From: Hyposmocoma kahamanoa
Taxonomy: Eukaryota > Arthropoda > Insecta > Lepidoptera > Cosmopterigidae
Length of the DNA: 64,000 nt
Assembly: GCF_003589595.1 (NCBI RefSeq)
Contig: NW_020653945.1
Location: 11,387,697-11,451,696 of the forward strand
Reading direction: 5' to 3'
This document shows, piece after piece, positions 25,101 to 37,100 of this stretch. Every line of letters starts with the position of its first letter. Positions within the stretch are counted from its first letter, which is position 1. The notes below the pieces were generated by a model. The model saw only the letters and a program-made list of their open reading frames with translations, did no database searches and had not been told where the DNA came from. A program made the position numbers and the translations under genes.

Positions 25101-28100
25101 ACATTGCAAACTGCTGTATTCGATAATTATATGTTAACAAAAACGTAAGTAGCTATTTCTTCTTGTGTACCTAACCTTTTACGAAGGCTTGTCTATTACG
25201 TAGTAGTCGTTGTTCAAGCTAAGTAATGAAATTCACTTTTCCATTAATGGTTAACTCCGAAGGTGCATCTACTCTCTCGTTATTACTGGAGTTTCTTATT
25301 TGTGTTGAAATGATATTATTATCTGATTCTTCCATATACTTAGCGGATATAGCTAGTACGACCTCGTACAGAAAGATAAACAGAAGTAGGTTTTACCAAT
25401 CTAACTCCTTCCACCATAGCACGTAGATCATCTGGATGATCGAAATAGTTGGGATGTATGCGCGGTTGGTCGGAGAAGCGAGGGCCACGCAGCATCAGCC
25501 GCCCTGTGCTTCGCGGTCGGATTAGAACTGGGTTCATCGCAAACGTTCGCTGCTTTACTTCCATTGGTAGAGATCCGTATACTTGCCAGTACCACTGGTC
25601 CGTTATACCTGCAAAATAATAAAATGTTAATCCTATGAATGTTTGTCTATTGAGTGCTCTATTTTGCCTTCCTTATCATAGGTAACATAATTGACGTTTT
25701 TAGCAAAACTGAGTTATTAAAATATCTGGTGGAACAAGCAAAACGAGATCTAACCCCATATAAGCGGTTTTTTATATCTTATTTAGTTTCAGTTCCATTG
25801 TCAAGCAAAATCAGCGTATCTAATTGACATTAAAAAAAATAATTGTTTAGGTGCCAATATCTTGAAATAACAAAATGCAGATGCGTTGTTTATGACAAGG
25901 AGGGTAGTATAATTATTCAATAAGATCAATATGTGCTCAACATTGATCCTAACTGTTTGTATAGTCCATAGGCATTACAAGCTTGACGAAATTAAAAGAC
26001 GCGTGATGTCAATGTAGCTTCACACTTGACATTGTCTTTTGATTTAGTCGAGTATTTCTTAGGTATTTGACAGTAATTGTTTCGGGCAGATGTGGGTCGG
26101 TGGACGTGAGTACAGCCCTTGGTTTCGCTTATTAAGTAATAATGGTGCGGTTATAATGGACCAATAACATGATTTTGTTTGTAAATGAAGAAATATGTAA
26201 GTTCTTAGAAGTATAATTAACATGGTGGAAGTACAGTCATAACAACATAACAACGCATACACTCATAGCCCCGCACTAGGGAAACCCTGTATCGCGGGTG
26301 CCGTGAACACTCACATAGGTAGACAACCACAAATTACATCCAAACTCAAGAGAGAAATAAATGTAGGCCATTCAAATATTTCTCCCGGCCCGGGAATTGA
26401 ACCCGGTACCTCTGCATAGCAGTCCAGCAAGGTAACCGTTCGACCACTGAGGCAGTTAATTGACAGTGTATTAGTAATAGTAATTTTTATAATAATTTTT
26501 TTTATTTAATTTTTTATTTTGGTAGTACCCACCTATGTACTTATTATTAATTTAATAGTGTGCCTTAAGCGAAAATTTAGAATTTAACTAGTAAGTTAAA
26601 AAGTTACGATTTCAGCCGGTTCTAATCGCAATTCAAATGCCTCTAAAACGATACCCATATTGCATTTTTTTGAAAAATCGTGCCCGCCATCTTGCATTTA
26701 CAAATAAGTGCTATATTCGTAATGAGCATCCCCAAATACCTCGAAAACGATACCCATATTGCATTTTTTTGAAAATTCGTGTCCGCCATCTTGGATTAAC
26801 TAATAAGTGCTATATTCGTACTGGGCACCCCCAAATACCTCTAAAACGATACCCAACTTGCCATTATTCGAAAAATCGTGCCCGCCATCTTGCATTTACA
26901 AATAAGTGCTATATTCGTAATGAGCATTCCCTAATACCACGAAAACGATACAAATATTGCATTTTTTGAAAAGTCGTGTCCGCTATCTTGGATTTACTAA
27001 TAAGTGCTATATTCGTAATGAACAACCACAAATACCTAGAAAACGATACTCTTGCATTTACAAATAAGTGCTATATTCGTAATGAGCACACCGAAGTATC
27101 TAGAAAATTATACCCAACTTGCCATTATTTGAGAAATCGTACCCGCCATCTGGCATTTAGAAATGCTAAAAGTCGTGGCAGCCATCATGTATTCAGATAC
27201 AAAAGCCATTTCCAGAAGGATGACCAAAAATAAATTTATGAAAATTCTTGACAACCATCTTGGATTTACAAATTAATGCCACATTCTCAATAAGCACTCC
27301 CAAACAACTCGAAAACGTATATAATTCTCGTTGTTGATCGAGATTGTCGATCGTATCTGTAGGCTCCCAATCGACATTGTCGATCGATACTGACGATCGA
27401 CATCGATCGTCAATGTCGATCGTATCTGTAGGTACCTTAAGGCGGCCTCATTTTTCAAAAATAAGTTCTAGAATTAATCACTTCTTTAATTACAAGATCC
27501 AAGTATTAATTTTTGTTTTATAGATAGGTACAGTAATGCAAAAATCAATATACATAATTAAAAATTTGTGGTTTAGCAAAGCCTTTATTCATGCCCTCGC
27601 GAGACCTCGTCTCGAGCTCGAGTAGGCCAGGAGTCCACTCAACATGCAGACACTAATTAACTGCATGTCAGTCAATAAGTTGTGCATGCTGATGGTAAAT
27701 GTTGTAATAGCAATATATTTTTTTTGTAAATTTTTTGTATTGAATTTTAAAATTATTAAGACCTCCAAGGATCACGTGTAAACTTTTACACCGACGACTA
27801 TGTGATGTGTAAAATGGACAATACAACCATGAGCTCCTAAACTATATCTAGTACAAATAAATCTGTTGTGTTTTCTAGTGAAGGGGCGATGAATTGTAAA
27901 ATTTGTCTATAGTAGTTCTCGTGAAAAATCGTAGAAAAATTACGCTTCCGGAATAATGGTTTTTTTGTTTTGTAGGTGTATGTATGTACTACGTGGGATT
28001 CATTCAACCTTTCTCTGGCAGGCAGTTAACGTAATCGTGCGAACTGGTTTCCTTTAAAGGCCGCGACACGACAGATGTGCAATCATAACATCGGTTACCT

Positions 28101-31100
28101 ACTCAGTAAATTGAAATGCATATGTATAACTAATACGTGAGGCGCACAATAAGTTTCCGGAGCGAATAAGAAAAAAGTACTATAAATGGTCAAAAATGAA
28201 TTTATTTTGTCTTAAAATATTCTCCGTAAGCGTTAATGCACTTTTTCATACGAATAACGCACACACACTCAACATAGCCCCACACTAGGGAAACCCTGTG
28301 TCGCGGGTGCCATGGACACACACATAGACAACCACAAATTACACCCAAACTCACGAGAGAAATAAATGTAGGCCATACAAACATTTATCCCGGCCTGGGA
28401 ATCGAACCTGGGACCTCTGCGTGGCAGTCAGGCATGGTAACCGTTCGGCCACAGAGGCAGTTAAGTAAGTTAATGAACCAATTTTGAAAACATTTATGTC
28501 ACTCCTCCGCACAATCTCCGAAACATATTTTTCATACTCTTCGACAGCCTCTTCAGGTCTTAGAGCATTCAGGTGATAAAAACGTTGACCGCGTAACTGG
28601 TTCTTAATTTTTGGAAATAAATAAAAGTCACAAGGTGCCAGATCGGGGCTGTACGCGGAATGGCTCATAAGGTCAACGTTGTTCTCTTCAAAAGTTCATT
28701 TGTCTGTCTGGCCGTGTGAGAACTGGCATTATCGTGGTGCAAGATGACACGGCGTTTACGGTTATTTTTACGAAGTTTGTCAATAACTTCCGGGAAACAA
28801 ATGGTTGAGTACCAATCACTATTCACGGTACAACGATTCTCCAAAACAGCTATTGTTGGACGTGTCCAGTTTTATTGAAAAAAGAAGCAATCATCCGCCT
28901 AGCGGCACTTTACACGCGCGCCACCTTGGTTGGTTTCGGCTCATCTCGAAAGACCCATACGCTCGATTGCTGCTTTGTTTTGGGATCGTAACTATAAATC
29001 CATGTTTCGTCACCTGTTACTATGTCCCACACCAAATTTGACGCCTCTTCATTGGATCTGGTAAGCAAGGCATGCATCAAGTGACGCGATCCGTTTTTTG
29101 AGGCTCAGTCAAATTGTGTAGGATTCACCGAGAGCACAGCTTTTTCACACCCAAATGTTTGTGTAGTATTGATTGTATTTGACTCATGCCTATGCCTAAA
29201 GATGCCCGAATCTCAAGGTATGTCGCATGCCTGTCTGTTTTGATCATACGGTGCACAGCATCGATGTTTTTGTTGTTCACAGCAGTGGACGGGCAACCAT
29301 CACGAAATTCGTCACTGAGATTCACACGACCGCGTTTGAATTCTGCAAATCAGCTATAAATAGTCGTCTTGCATGGTGCTTTATCCCCAAAAGCAGTTTG
29401 AAGCCGAGCCTAGCTCCGTTGAGGTGTTAAATTACACTCAAAGTCGTAGAAATGTTATTACAAAAATTTTCACGAGTTAAAATGACGCCACATTGTAAAA
29501 ACAAGTGACAATCAGATGAAACAAACTGTATTCTACAGCAAAAGAGTTCCATTTTCAAATGTTGTGATTACTTTTTAAATATTGTTTACGCATGTGGCCA
29601 GTTCCGGAAACTTATTGTGCGCCTATGTATAGGAATTATGAAGTGTTATGGGTATGTAAATCAATTTAAAAGATAATGCGCACGCAGGTGTTATATGTAG
29701 TTTCGTATGAAATACAAAGAATATGAAATAACTTGTTGTGTTTTATTATGTTAATGTTTTCAAATTTCGCTGCTCTGTACTGATTTAAGGTGACTACAGA
29801 TTCGATCGACATTATCGAGAATTATAGACGTTTTCGAGTGGTTTGGGAGTGCTTAATGAGAATGTGGCATTAATTTCTAAATCTAAGATGATTGCCAAGA
29901 ATTTTCAAAAAAATGCAATATGGGTATCCTTTTCGAGGTATTCGGGGATGCTCATTACGAATATAGCACTAATTTCTAAATCCAATTGGATTTACAAATA
30001 AGTGCTATATTCGTAATGAGCACCTTAATTACACATAACATTGGAAATAGAGCTAGTTTAGCCTGTTAGAAACAAAAGAAGTATTAAAATTACCTAGTAA
30101 CGATCGTAGCATTCCAAAAAAATCGCCAGCCAAAGAGCCTGCACCCATGACGAGCTCGATGTCTGGTCGCGTTAACACAGGGTCGTCATATGCAAACTTG
30201 GTGCGAGAGAATGCAAGGCCAGTTGCACCTCCTGGTAGGGTTAAAGGTCCGCGTCCTACGAGGTATGCCGCCACTGACAGGGGCTGGGCTGCCGCCATCT
30301 GTTGAAACGGAAATTTATTTCTGACCATATATACGTAGTTAAGTTTAAAAGCTAAGTGAATATTAATGTTTTTCAATACTGTTAGGTGCGTAATGCTGAA
30401 ATTCTTATTGATAATTTGACAGAAGCCTTTTATTTAGTCTTTTATTAAAATCGATCGTTAAAAAGTATTTATTGAGTTTTTTTTTATAAAACGTAAGTGC
30501 ACATTTGACCTCCATCACACCTGATGGAAAGTGACGATGAGGTCGACGATAGAGCTTGCACACCAAATAATGGCTATTCACTCTCGCCTTAAAAAAGCCT
30601 AAGTTATAACGTTCAGGGTACAAGTCTGCAGGCAGGAAATTCCACTCCATAGCCGTTCGCCAAATGAATGTGGAAGCATAACGCTTCGTGCGAGTCTTTA
30701 TTATGTCTACAATATAGTTGTGGAACCCAGGCCTACGCCTAGTCCCCCGGCGATGGAAAAGGGAAGGAGGTATTAAATCGTGTAATTCCATCGCATACTG
30801 CCAGTGATATATCCTGTAAAATATCGATAAGCATACAACTTTACGGCGGTGCTCAAGGCTCTGCAGCTTCGCCTCCACTAATTCCGAGTCACCTATAAGC
30901 CTCTTGGCACGGTTGTCAATTGAATCCGAGGTGACCAGTTGGTATGTGGCAGAGCCATCCCAACGGGGGCAGCAGTACCTCATGCACAACCAGTGTAGTG
31001 CTCGGTACAGCTGAAGCAACTGTCCCGGTGTAAAGTAACGCCTCACCTTGGAAAGGATGCTAAGCTTCCTTAATGCATTTTTGGCAATGGATTCAATGTA

Positions 31101-34100
31101 TCTGCCGAAGTTCATTGATTGATACAAGTTTGGACGACAAGTCCACTACAAGTAGCTGGGGGCAGTCGGCTATTGGTACGGATATATCACGAAAAGTCGG
31201 AGTCACCTCATAGCGACTCCGTCTTGTGGAGAATAAAGACGCCTGCGTTTTGGTAGCGTTAAATTTGACAAGATTGGCATCGCTCCAATCGGAGATTGCA
31301 TTGAGTGTCAAATCCAAAACTACTAACCATCGACTTTCGACAAACCTTGATTTCTATACTTTTAAACATCCGCGTTGCATTGCCTACTGACATTTGGAAA
31401 CGGAAATAAACGCGTTTATATACGAATAGATATTTTTCACACCTACCTAGTTTCCCGACCTAAGATAAGGTTTACGTACGGGATGGAAGCGGTCAGGTAG
31501 TCGCCTTTTTTGGATGTCAGAATGACCGTGAAATCAGATGGGTCCTTAACGCACTGTGTTTATCGCAAACCAACACACACGGACAGATACATGCAACTTC
31601 GCATCACCACACACGTCACTTACAATCCGTAACGATGTCGTTAAAAAACAGAGTTTACGAACTTTGTGACCTTGAGCATCTGGAGCAGGAGCTAGATCAT
31701 GTTCAAGAGGTACTTAGAAAAAACGGATACCAAGGGAACCGACGACGAAAGGAGCCAAAAAGAAGATATAGGCATCGGAGGTGACTACACATCCAGACTA
31801 CATGCTACACCCCTACGTTAAAGGAGTGACGGACAAGATAGGTCACATTTTACGTCAATGCTCCATACCGATAATATGTATACTCTCCGGGCAATATGTT
31901 GGGTACTCCGTAGGATGTCTTACCACTTCAAAGATCTGAAAGACTTTGGACCGTTCTTATCGTAAGCGGTATAAAGTTGGATTTAAGTTTTAAGTGTCAA
32001 GCTTAATGTGCTCTTGACCCTGTACAATACAACAACAACAAATACAATCATATTATCTTGTGAAAAAGAGGAAGAATTACATGACAAATTAGATAAGACA
32101 CTAGAAAACCTTATAAAATGGCTAAACTCTCACAATTTGGAATTGAATATAAAAAAAAATCTAAACTTATTCAGTTTAGACCGTATAATCACCTTTAAAT
32201 ATACAATATCAATATAAAAATACAAAACTAAAAACAGAAAATACAGCGACCTACTCGGTATTGAATTAGACTCAACTATGAATTGGAAATCCCATATACA
32301 AAACTTAACTGGTAAATTGTCTTCATTTATTTATGCGTTGTACAACCTCAAAAAGGTTACAGGTTTTAAAACAGCTCTATCTGCGTACTATGCCTTTGTT
32401 CACGCAAGGCTCTCATACGAAATAGTTTTATGGGAAAATTGCGTTGAGATTGACAACTTGTTCTTACTTCAAAAGAAATGTATAAGAATACTTGCTAATT
32501 TAAACTCACAAAGCTCTTGTAAGTCGTTCTTTATTAAACACAAAATTTTGACACTAACCTCAATTTATATTCTTGAGTGTAGTAAATTTGTAAAGAAATA
32601 CAATCATCTTTTCTCACCTGTAAAGACTCTAAGACTCTGAAGCGTAACAATAGAGGTTTGCACATGTTGAAGCGTCCTTTCAGTACTCTAGGTATATACC
32701 ATTGAGGGCCCCACTGTATGGTAATTAAAATATATAATGCGATCCCAATAAATATAAAAACACAAGATACACATAAGGCCTCTGTAACCCATCTAAAGAG
32801 CTATCTACAGAGCAAAGCTTTTTATTTACTTAAAGAATACTTTTTAGAAAATAGTGCTTAAAAACGAATTACCAAGTTTATAATTTGTAAAGTATGTCAA
32901 ATAGACAGACATAAGTGTATCAGGAATGAGACCTAAATGTAAAAGGTATTAATAATATTTATTGTTGATATTGCATAAAATTCTGTTTAGTTTTTTTTTG
33001 TTATTAATCGTTCTTAATTTTATTTAAATAATGTAGAATTTTCTTATTGAACTGCTTTTAATTTTAAGTACCATAAGCATAAGAACACCTGTTATATAAC
33101 CATGTAACTTGCAAATAAAGAATATGAATATGAATATGAATACAAATCACTGGATAGAGTTTCAACGTACGTATGTTCTCTCCACTGATCGTCACTTTTA
33201 TTCAAGAGTTGTACGTGAAGAGATTGCAATAAAAAAACATCCTAATAATTTCAATCGGGAGGATGTTTCAAATTATCTGCAGCATGGAATCCGGTGTTTG
33301 CAAAAACTCAATATTCGCGATCAACTGAGTACCAGAATACGGCTGTGATACAGAATAGGGACACCGTTAGTGTTGTGTGTGGCGGTAGTTTAAAAAATGT
33401 TATGCTATATATATATGAACATTCCACCGCCGAGATGGAGATGTAAACACCGCATCACCAGTCCACCAGCAATTATCCCGTGACCACGGCCAATGCAACT
33501 TGGCCGAAACGTCGGGAGACTAGGTAGGTGTGAAATATACCTAATCGTATGTAAACGTGTTTATTCCCGTTTCCAAATGTCAAGACTGGATTTCCTCTAC
33601 ACTGGCCCTTGCATTGGTCAAATACCTATATACAATTGTGCTGTCATCAGTACGCAAAGGTACCTGGAATTAACATATCATTGATATGCAGCAGAAAGAG
33701 AGTTGCAGGCAGTACTGAACCCTGAGGAACTGTGGCATCGGCATCTGTAGCCATATGTTCGAAAGAGTAGCCTTCTAAGACCACTCAGATCGAACTTTCA
33801 CTTAAGAAATCCGAAATCCAATTGCAAAGGTCAGTGGGAAGCCAATAACAGGGAAGCTTACTTAAAAGGCATGCCAGAAACTGAAAATGGTTCGCTTTGC
33901 TTTTGTATAGCCTCGCTCCATATGTGACAGGCATACCCAAAAAGATCCCCAGTAGATTGCCCGTCGGAATCCGTACTGGCGATCACTGAGGAGGTCGTTG
34001 TCTTCAAGGTACGACATGAGTTTTGGTGACTTATACAGTAGATACCGATCGATGCATTAATGCTGTGCTATTTTTGTAATTATCGATCGAGTCGGTTTTA

Positions 34101-37100
34101 AAGCTATATTTAAGCTAAGTGTAAGTTGATAAATATTAACTTATTTCGCGATCGATAAGAAAACCTAAAAGACTTGTACAACATGAATACAAAGAGCTTC
34201 TTGAGTTTTTTATGAAGCATTAGTGGTAGTGCTTCTCGGAAAAGCTCTTAGAGCTCGCAGTTTCATAACCGTATGATCATCATAAAGCTAAATGTTTTTC
34301 CATTTATTGCCCATTTATTACCATGCAGTATAAATAGGTAGATCCGTAAAATTATACTATTAGGTGGGACTATCGTCTCATCTGTTTTTTTATGACACTA
34401 AGTGATGGGACGGACAAGTCGTGCACCTGATGGTAAACGACACGCCTGTTCATAACAGTTGCAGCGCCACTGGGAGCTTTAAATCGCAAAGATCTGCTAC
34501 GTCTGCGTTCACCACCCTGAGACATAAGTCGAAAAGTTCCATGTGGCTTGTCAAAACCGGAACGCAGTAATGCTCACATTACTGTTTGGCGGCAGAAATA
34601 GGTTTCCCTGAAAAAACTCTTCCACAAGGAGCTCTACTGCTACTAAAAGCTAGTGTTACATATGTAATATTTATTTACTTCGTTATAGATAAATAAATTA
34701 CATTGTGTATAAAATTTAATAGCAATAATAATATTCGGGTCTTGTGAGTACGATTGTGGCTTTAATAATCGGTATCCTGCGTCTTTTCGAATAAAAAATC
34801 GAAAGAATATCGTAAGATAATTTTCTTACAGTGAGTGGGCCGGGGCGCTAAGCTCTATCGTGTCAAACCAAAACACTAAGTTCATTACAACAAGAATCTT
34901 TCGGCTGTTATCAAGAAAAAACAAATTTATTCGTTTAACAATAGAAATAGCTTATTTTTTATTACAATAGAAACAGTTTATTTTTTATTAACTGTATCGA
35001 AAAATCCTTTTGCAACCTTTTCCCAAAATGCTGATTTTGATGTGACAATGTATTGTTTTCACAGGGTAGAGCAGCTGTATGTCAAACCACGGACATTGAC
35101 AGGTGTAAAATCCTTTAAAAATCCGTTAATTTACAAGAGAAACGTTGAATTACCACCGTTTACAGTTGTCTTTATTGATATAGTTAGGTATAGAAACATT
35201 GCCGATGCCATTAGAATGCGAAACGGTTTCACAACTCAACGCAGCAATCGGAAATTAGTTGCCATTAAAATAAACTCTTACGAAGTGCGTGTTAAATAAT
35301 TTTGTACATGACATTAACAACAGAATTAAATTAAAAAAAATGGTTTACCTGTATTATATGAGAATTCGTTTTTTAAATTTAGAACGTAATTGTTAAAGTG
35401 TGCAAATGCGGGAAACAAATTAGAGTCATTTTATGCGCTCATTGTGTTTGGTTCCATAAGATGGTAAAGATAAACTAACTAGATATTAACCAATTTTAGT
35501 CGGTGGTTTAATTCAAAGGAAATCATTCGCCAGAGTTTCACGAAATTATAAATAATTTCCTTGTAGCCGTGGTATACATACAGCAATGACTCATAGCGCG
35601 CAAGCTTTTTAGATGTATTTTTTGACCATTATTAATCTTATAATAATTGGGTCATTAGTAAAATGGCTCTCTCGCATATGTTGGAACGCCTTTCGAATGC
35701 GTTCCGTACCTTTCGATTTCAGTACCAATGCGTACAAAAAAACATTTACTAATATTACATTTACAGTTAATTCTCAAGCTAAGTTAAAGCTTATATTACA
35801 TGATGGCTTCGGTGGTTAGTCCACATTGTGGGCGCTGGATGCGGAGGTTCCCGGGCTCGATTCTCCGTAGGACTAATTTGGGAAACTTGATTTGAAAAAT
35901 TGGTTTTGGTTTGGGTGTTCTGGTAAGTGCCCCAAAATTCCGTTGCTCTGGTACTCATACTATAGGAAATTTCCTAATTTGAGACCAGGCAATTGGTGTG
36001 GTTGTCTGGTACATATAGTCTACAACGAATTTTTATTACAGGGACTTAATTAGTTTATCGCTCGAAATAAACCTAGTAAGTTAAGACTACCTTAAGTTTA
36101 TATTGATTTGACCCTCAACTTACTTTCCAGTTTTATATGCCTTTACGAGTCCAATTAGTACGATACAAAGTCAAATAGGATGAATAGATGTTGCTTACAT
36201 CATTGACAGTGAGCCTGGAGTTGTTGACAATGAACGCGTTGCCAGAGAAAGTGACGTGGTCCTGCAAGTTGTAACCTACGGGCAGGTTGACTAGAGGCTT
36301 GACGCCGACGTCCCGTAGGTGCTCCTTAGGGCCCACTCCAGACACCATCAGTAGTTGTGCGGAGCCAATAGTTCCTGCTGAGAGTATTACTTCTCGTTTC
36401 GCTCGCACTTGAATTCTAATAACGGAAAATGGATGTCAAGTCTTTAAAGCAGATATTGGAAATTATTAAAGCAATTTAAATTGAGGAATTTCAGTTATTT
36501 CAATTATTTAATAATTTTTGTATTGAATTATTTTAGCCAATCTCTTACGAATGGAAAAAAAACGAAGAATGTTACTTAATTGGTAACATTCTTTGTTTTT
36601 TTCGTCGTGAGAAAGTACCACATTAAGTAAATACCTTTGCATACGTCTTATATTAAATTAGGTAATAAATAAGTCGGGCAAAACTAATCTTAAATACGCA
36701 TTTTTTATTTAATAAAATATTGTTTTTTTATTTTTATTTTATTATGATACCAAGTGACGGGACGATCAAGTCCTGCCTCTGGTGGTAAGCGACACGCCTA
36801 TGCTTGTCCATAATAGATGCAGTGCCATTCAGTACTTTAAATGCCAAATACATGAGTGGCGATGCGAACGCAAAATTGCGATTTACAGGCGATTGCATTG
36901 ATGCAAACGCGCGACTGCATCGATGCAAACACCTGTGAATCCCAAGTGTAGCGATGCAATCGCGCGTATCGATGCAGTCGCGCGCTTGCATCGCTGTTTA
37001 AAATCGCGCGCGTATAGAAAGGTAGAAGATTAGCTACTGCATCGCTTTCGCGTCGCTGCTAAAAGTCTCCGTTTGTAACCGCTCTAATGCTCACGTTGCT

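Larger units (their letters stand above)
28136..29627 (-). mobile_element. mariner-type transposon interrupted by a SINE
   Basis: Terminal inverted repeats AGGCGCACAATAAGTTTCCG at about 28140 and its complement ending near 29624, with TA at the presumed borders. About 1.28 kb once the SINE insertion (28253-28463) is removed, the normal mariner size. The coding strand is minus. Confidence 0.85.
26637..30024. mobile_element. Foldback-like composite with inverted arms
   Basis: The left arm (26637 to about 27440) and right arm (about 29795-30024) are inverted copies. The block from GAAAATTCTTG through ACTCGAAAACGT to the CGATCG-rich inner border at 27320-27430 reappears in reverse at about 29800-29910, and the minisatellite motif in reverse at 29915-29983. 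The interior contains a mariner (28136-29627) that itself holds a SINE. This could be a foldback transposon or two inverted insertions of one repeat; no transposase of its own is seen. Confidence 0.55.
31388..33582 (+). mobile_element. Penelope-like element (decayed) with inverted terminal segments
   Basis: Inverted repeats of about 72 bp (31388-31459 and 33511-33582; both contain CATTTGGAAACGG or its complement and ACACCTACCTAG) bound the insert. The plus strand carries Penelope-type remnants: [15 protein letters not shown] and [14 protein letters not shown] of the RT end (about 31500-31620), [15 protein letters not shown] (about 31810-31860), and the GIY-YIG endonuclease tail with [13 protein letters not shown] and [11 protein letters not shown] (33150-33280). 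Penelope elements are known for RT plus GIY-YIG and for terminal repeats in either orientation. A LINE is inserted between the two protein remnants. Confidence 0.75.
30405..34030 (-). mobile_element. Jockey-like LINE, copy 1, split by a Penelope-like element
   Basis: Minus-strand remnants of one LINE lie on both sides of a 2.2-kb insertion. 34030-33590 has RT sequence with [20 protein letters not shown]; 31317-30405 has the thumb and C-terminal part ([50 protein letters not shown]). A second copy on the plus strand at 42830-43677 shows the two halves are contiguous in the ancestral element. Located in GMC intron 2. Confidence 0.8.

Noticed and set aside
26243..26457. A functional tRNA gene
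   Set aside because: Boxes A and B are present but the flanks do not form a tRNA acceptor stem, and the body repeats six times in the window: a SINE.
26637..27190. CRISPR array
   Set aside because: Regular repeats, but contiguous 99-bp units without distinct spacers in a eukaryotic intron: a minisatellite.
26637..27233. Open frames of 110 and 85 codons with a repeated peptide
   Set aside because: They are products of the 99-bp minisatellite (period divisible by three) and have no other coding features.
35042..35299. 85-codon frame in GMC intron 2
   Set aside because: Readable but no domain, no partner exon and no conserved motif; not called.
36133..36198. Longer exon 2 of the GMC gene, up to a GTAAGT donor
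   Set aside because: It would include an in-frame TAA; the donor at 36198 keeps the frame and family alignment.
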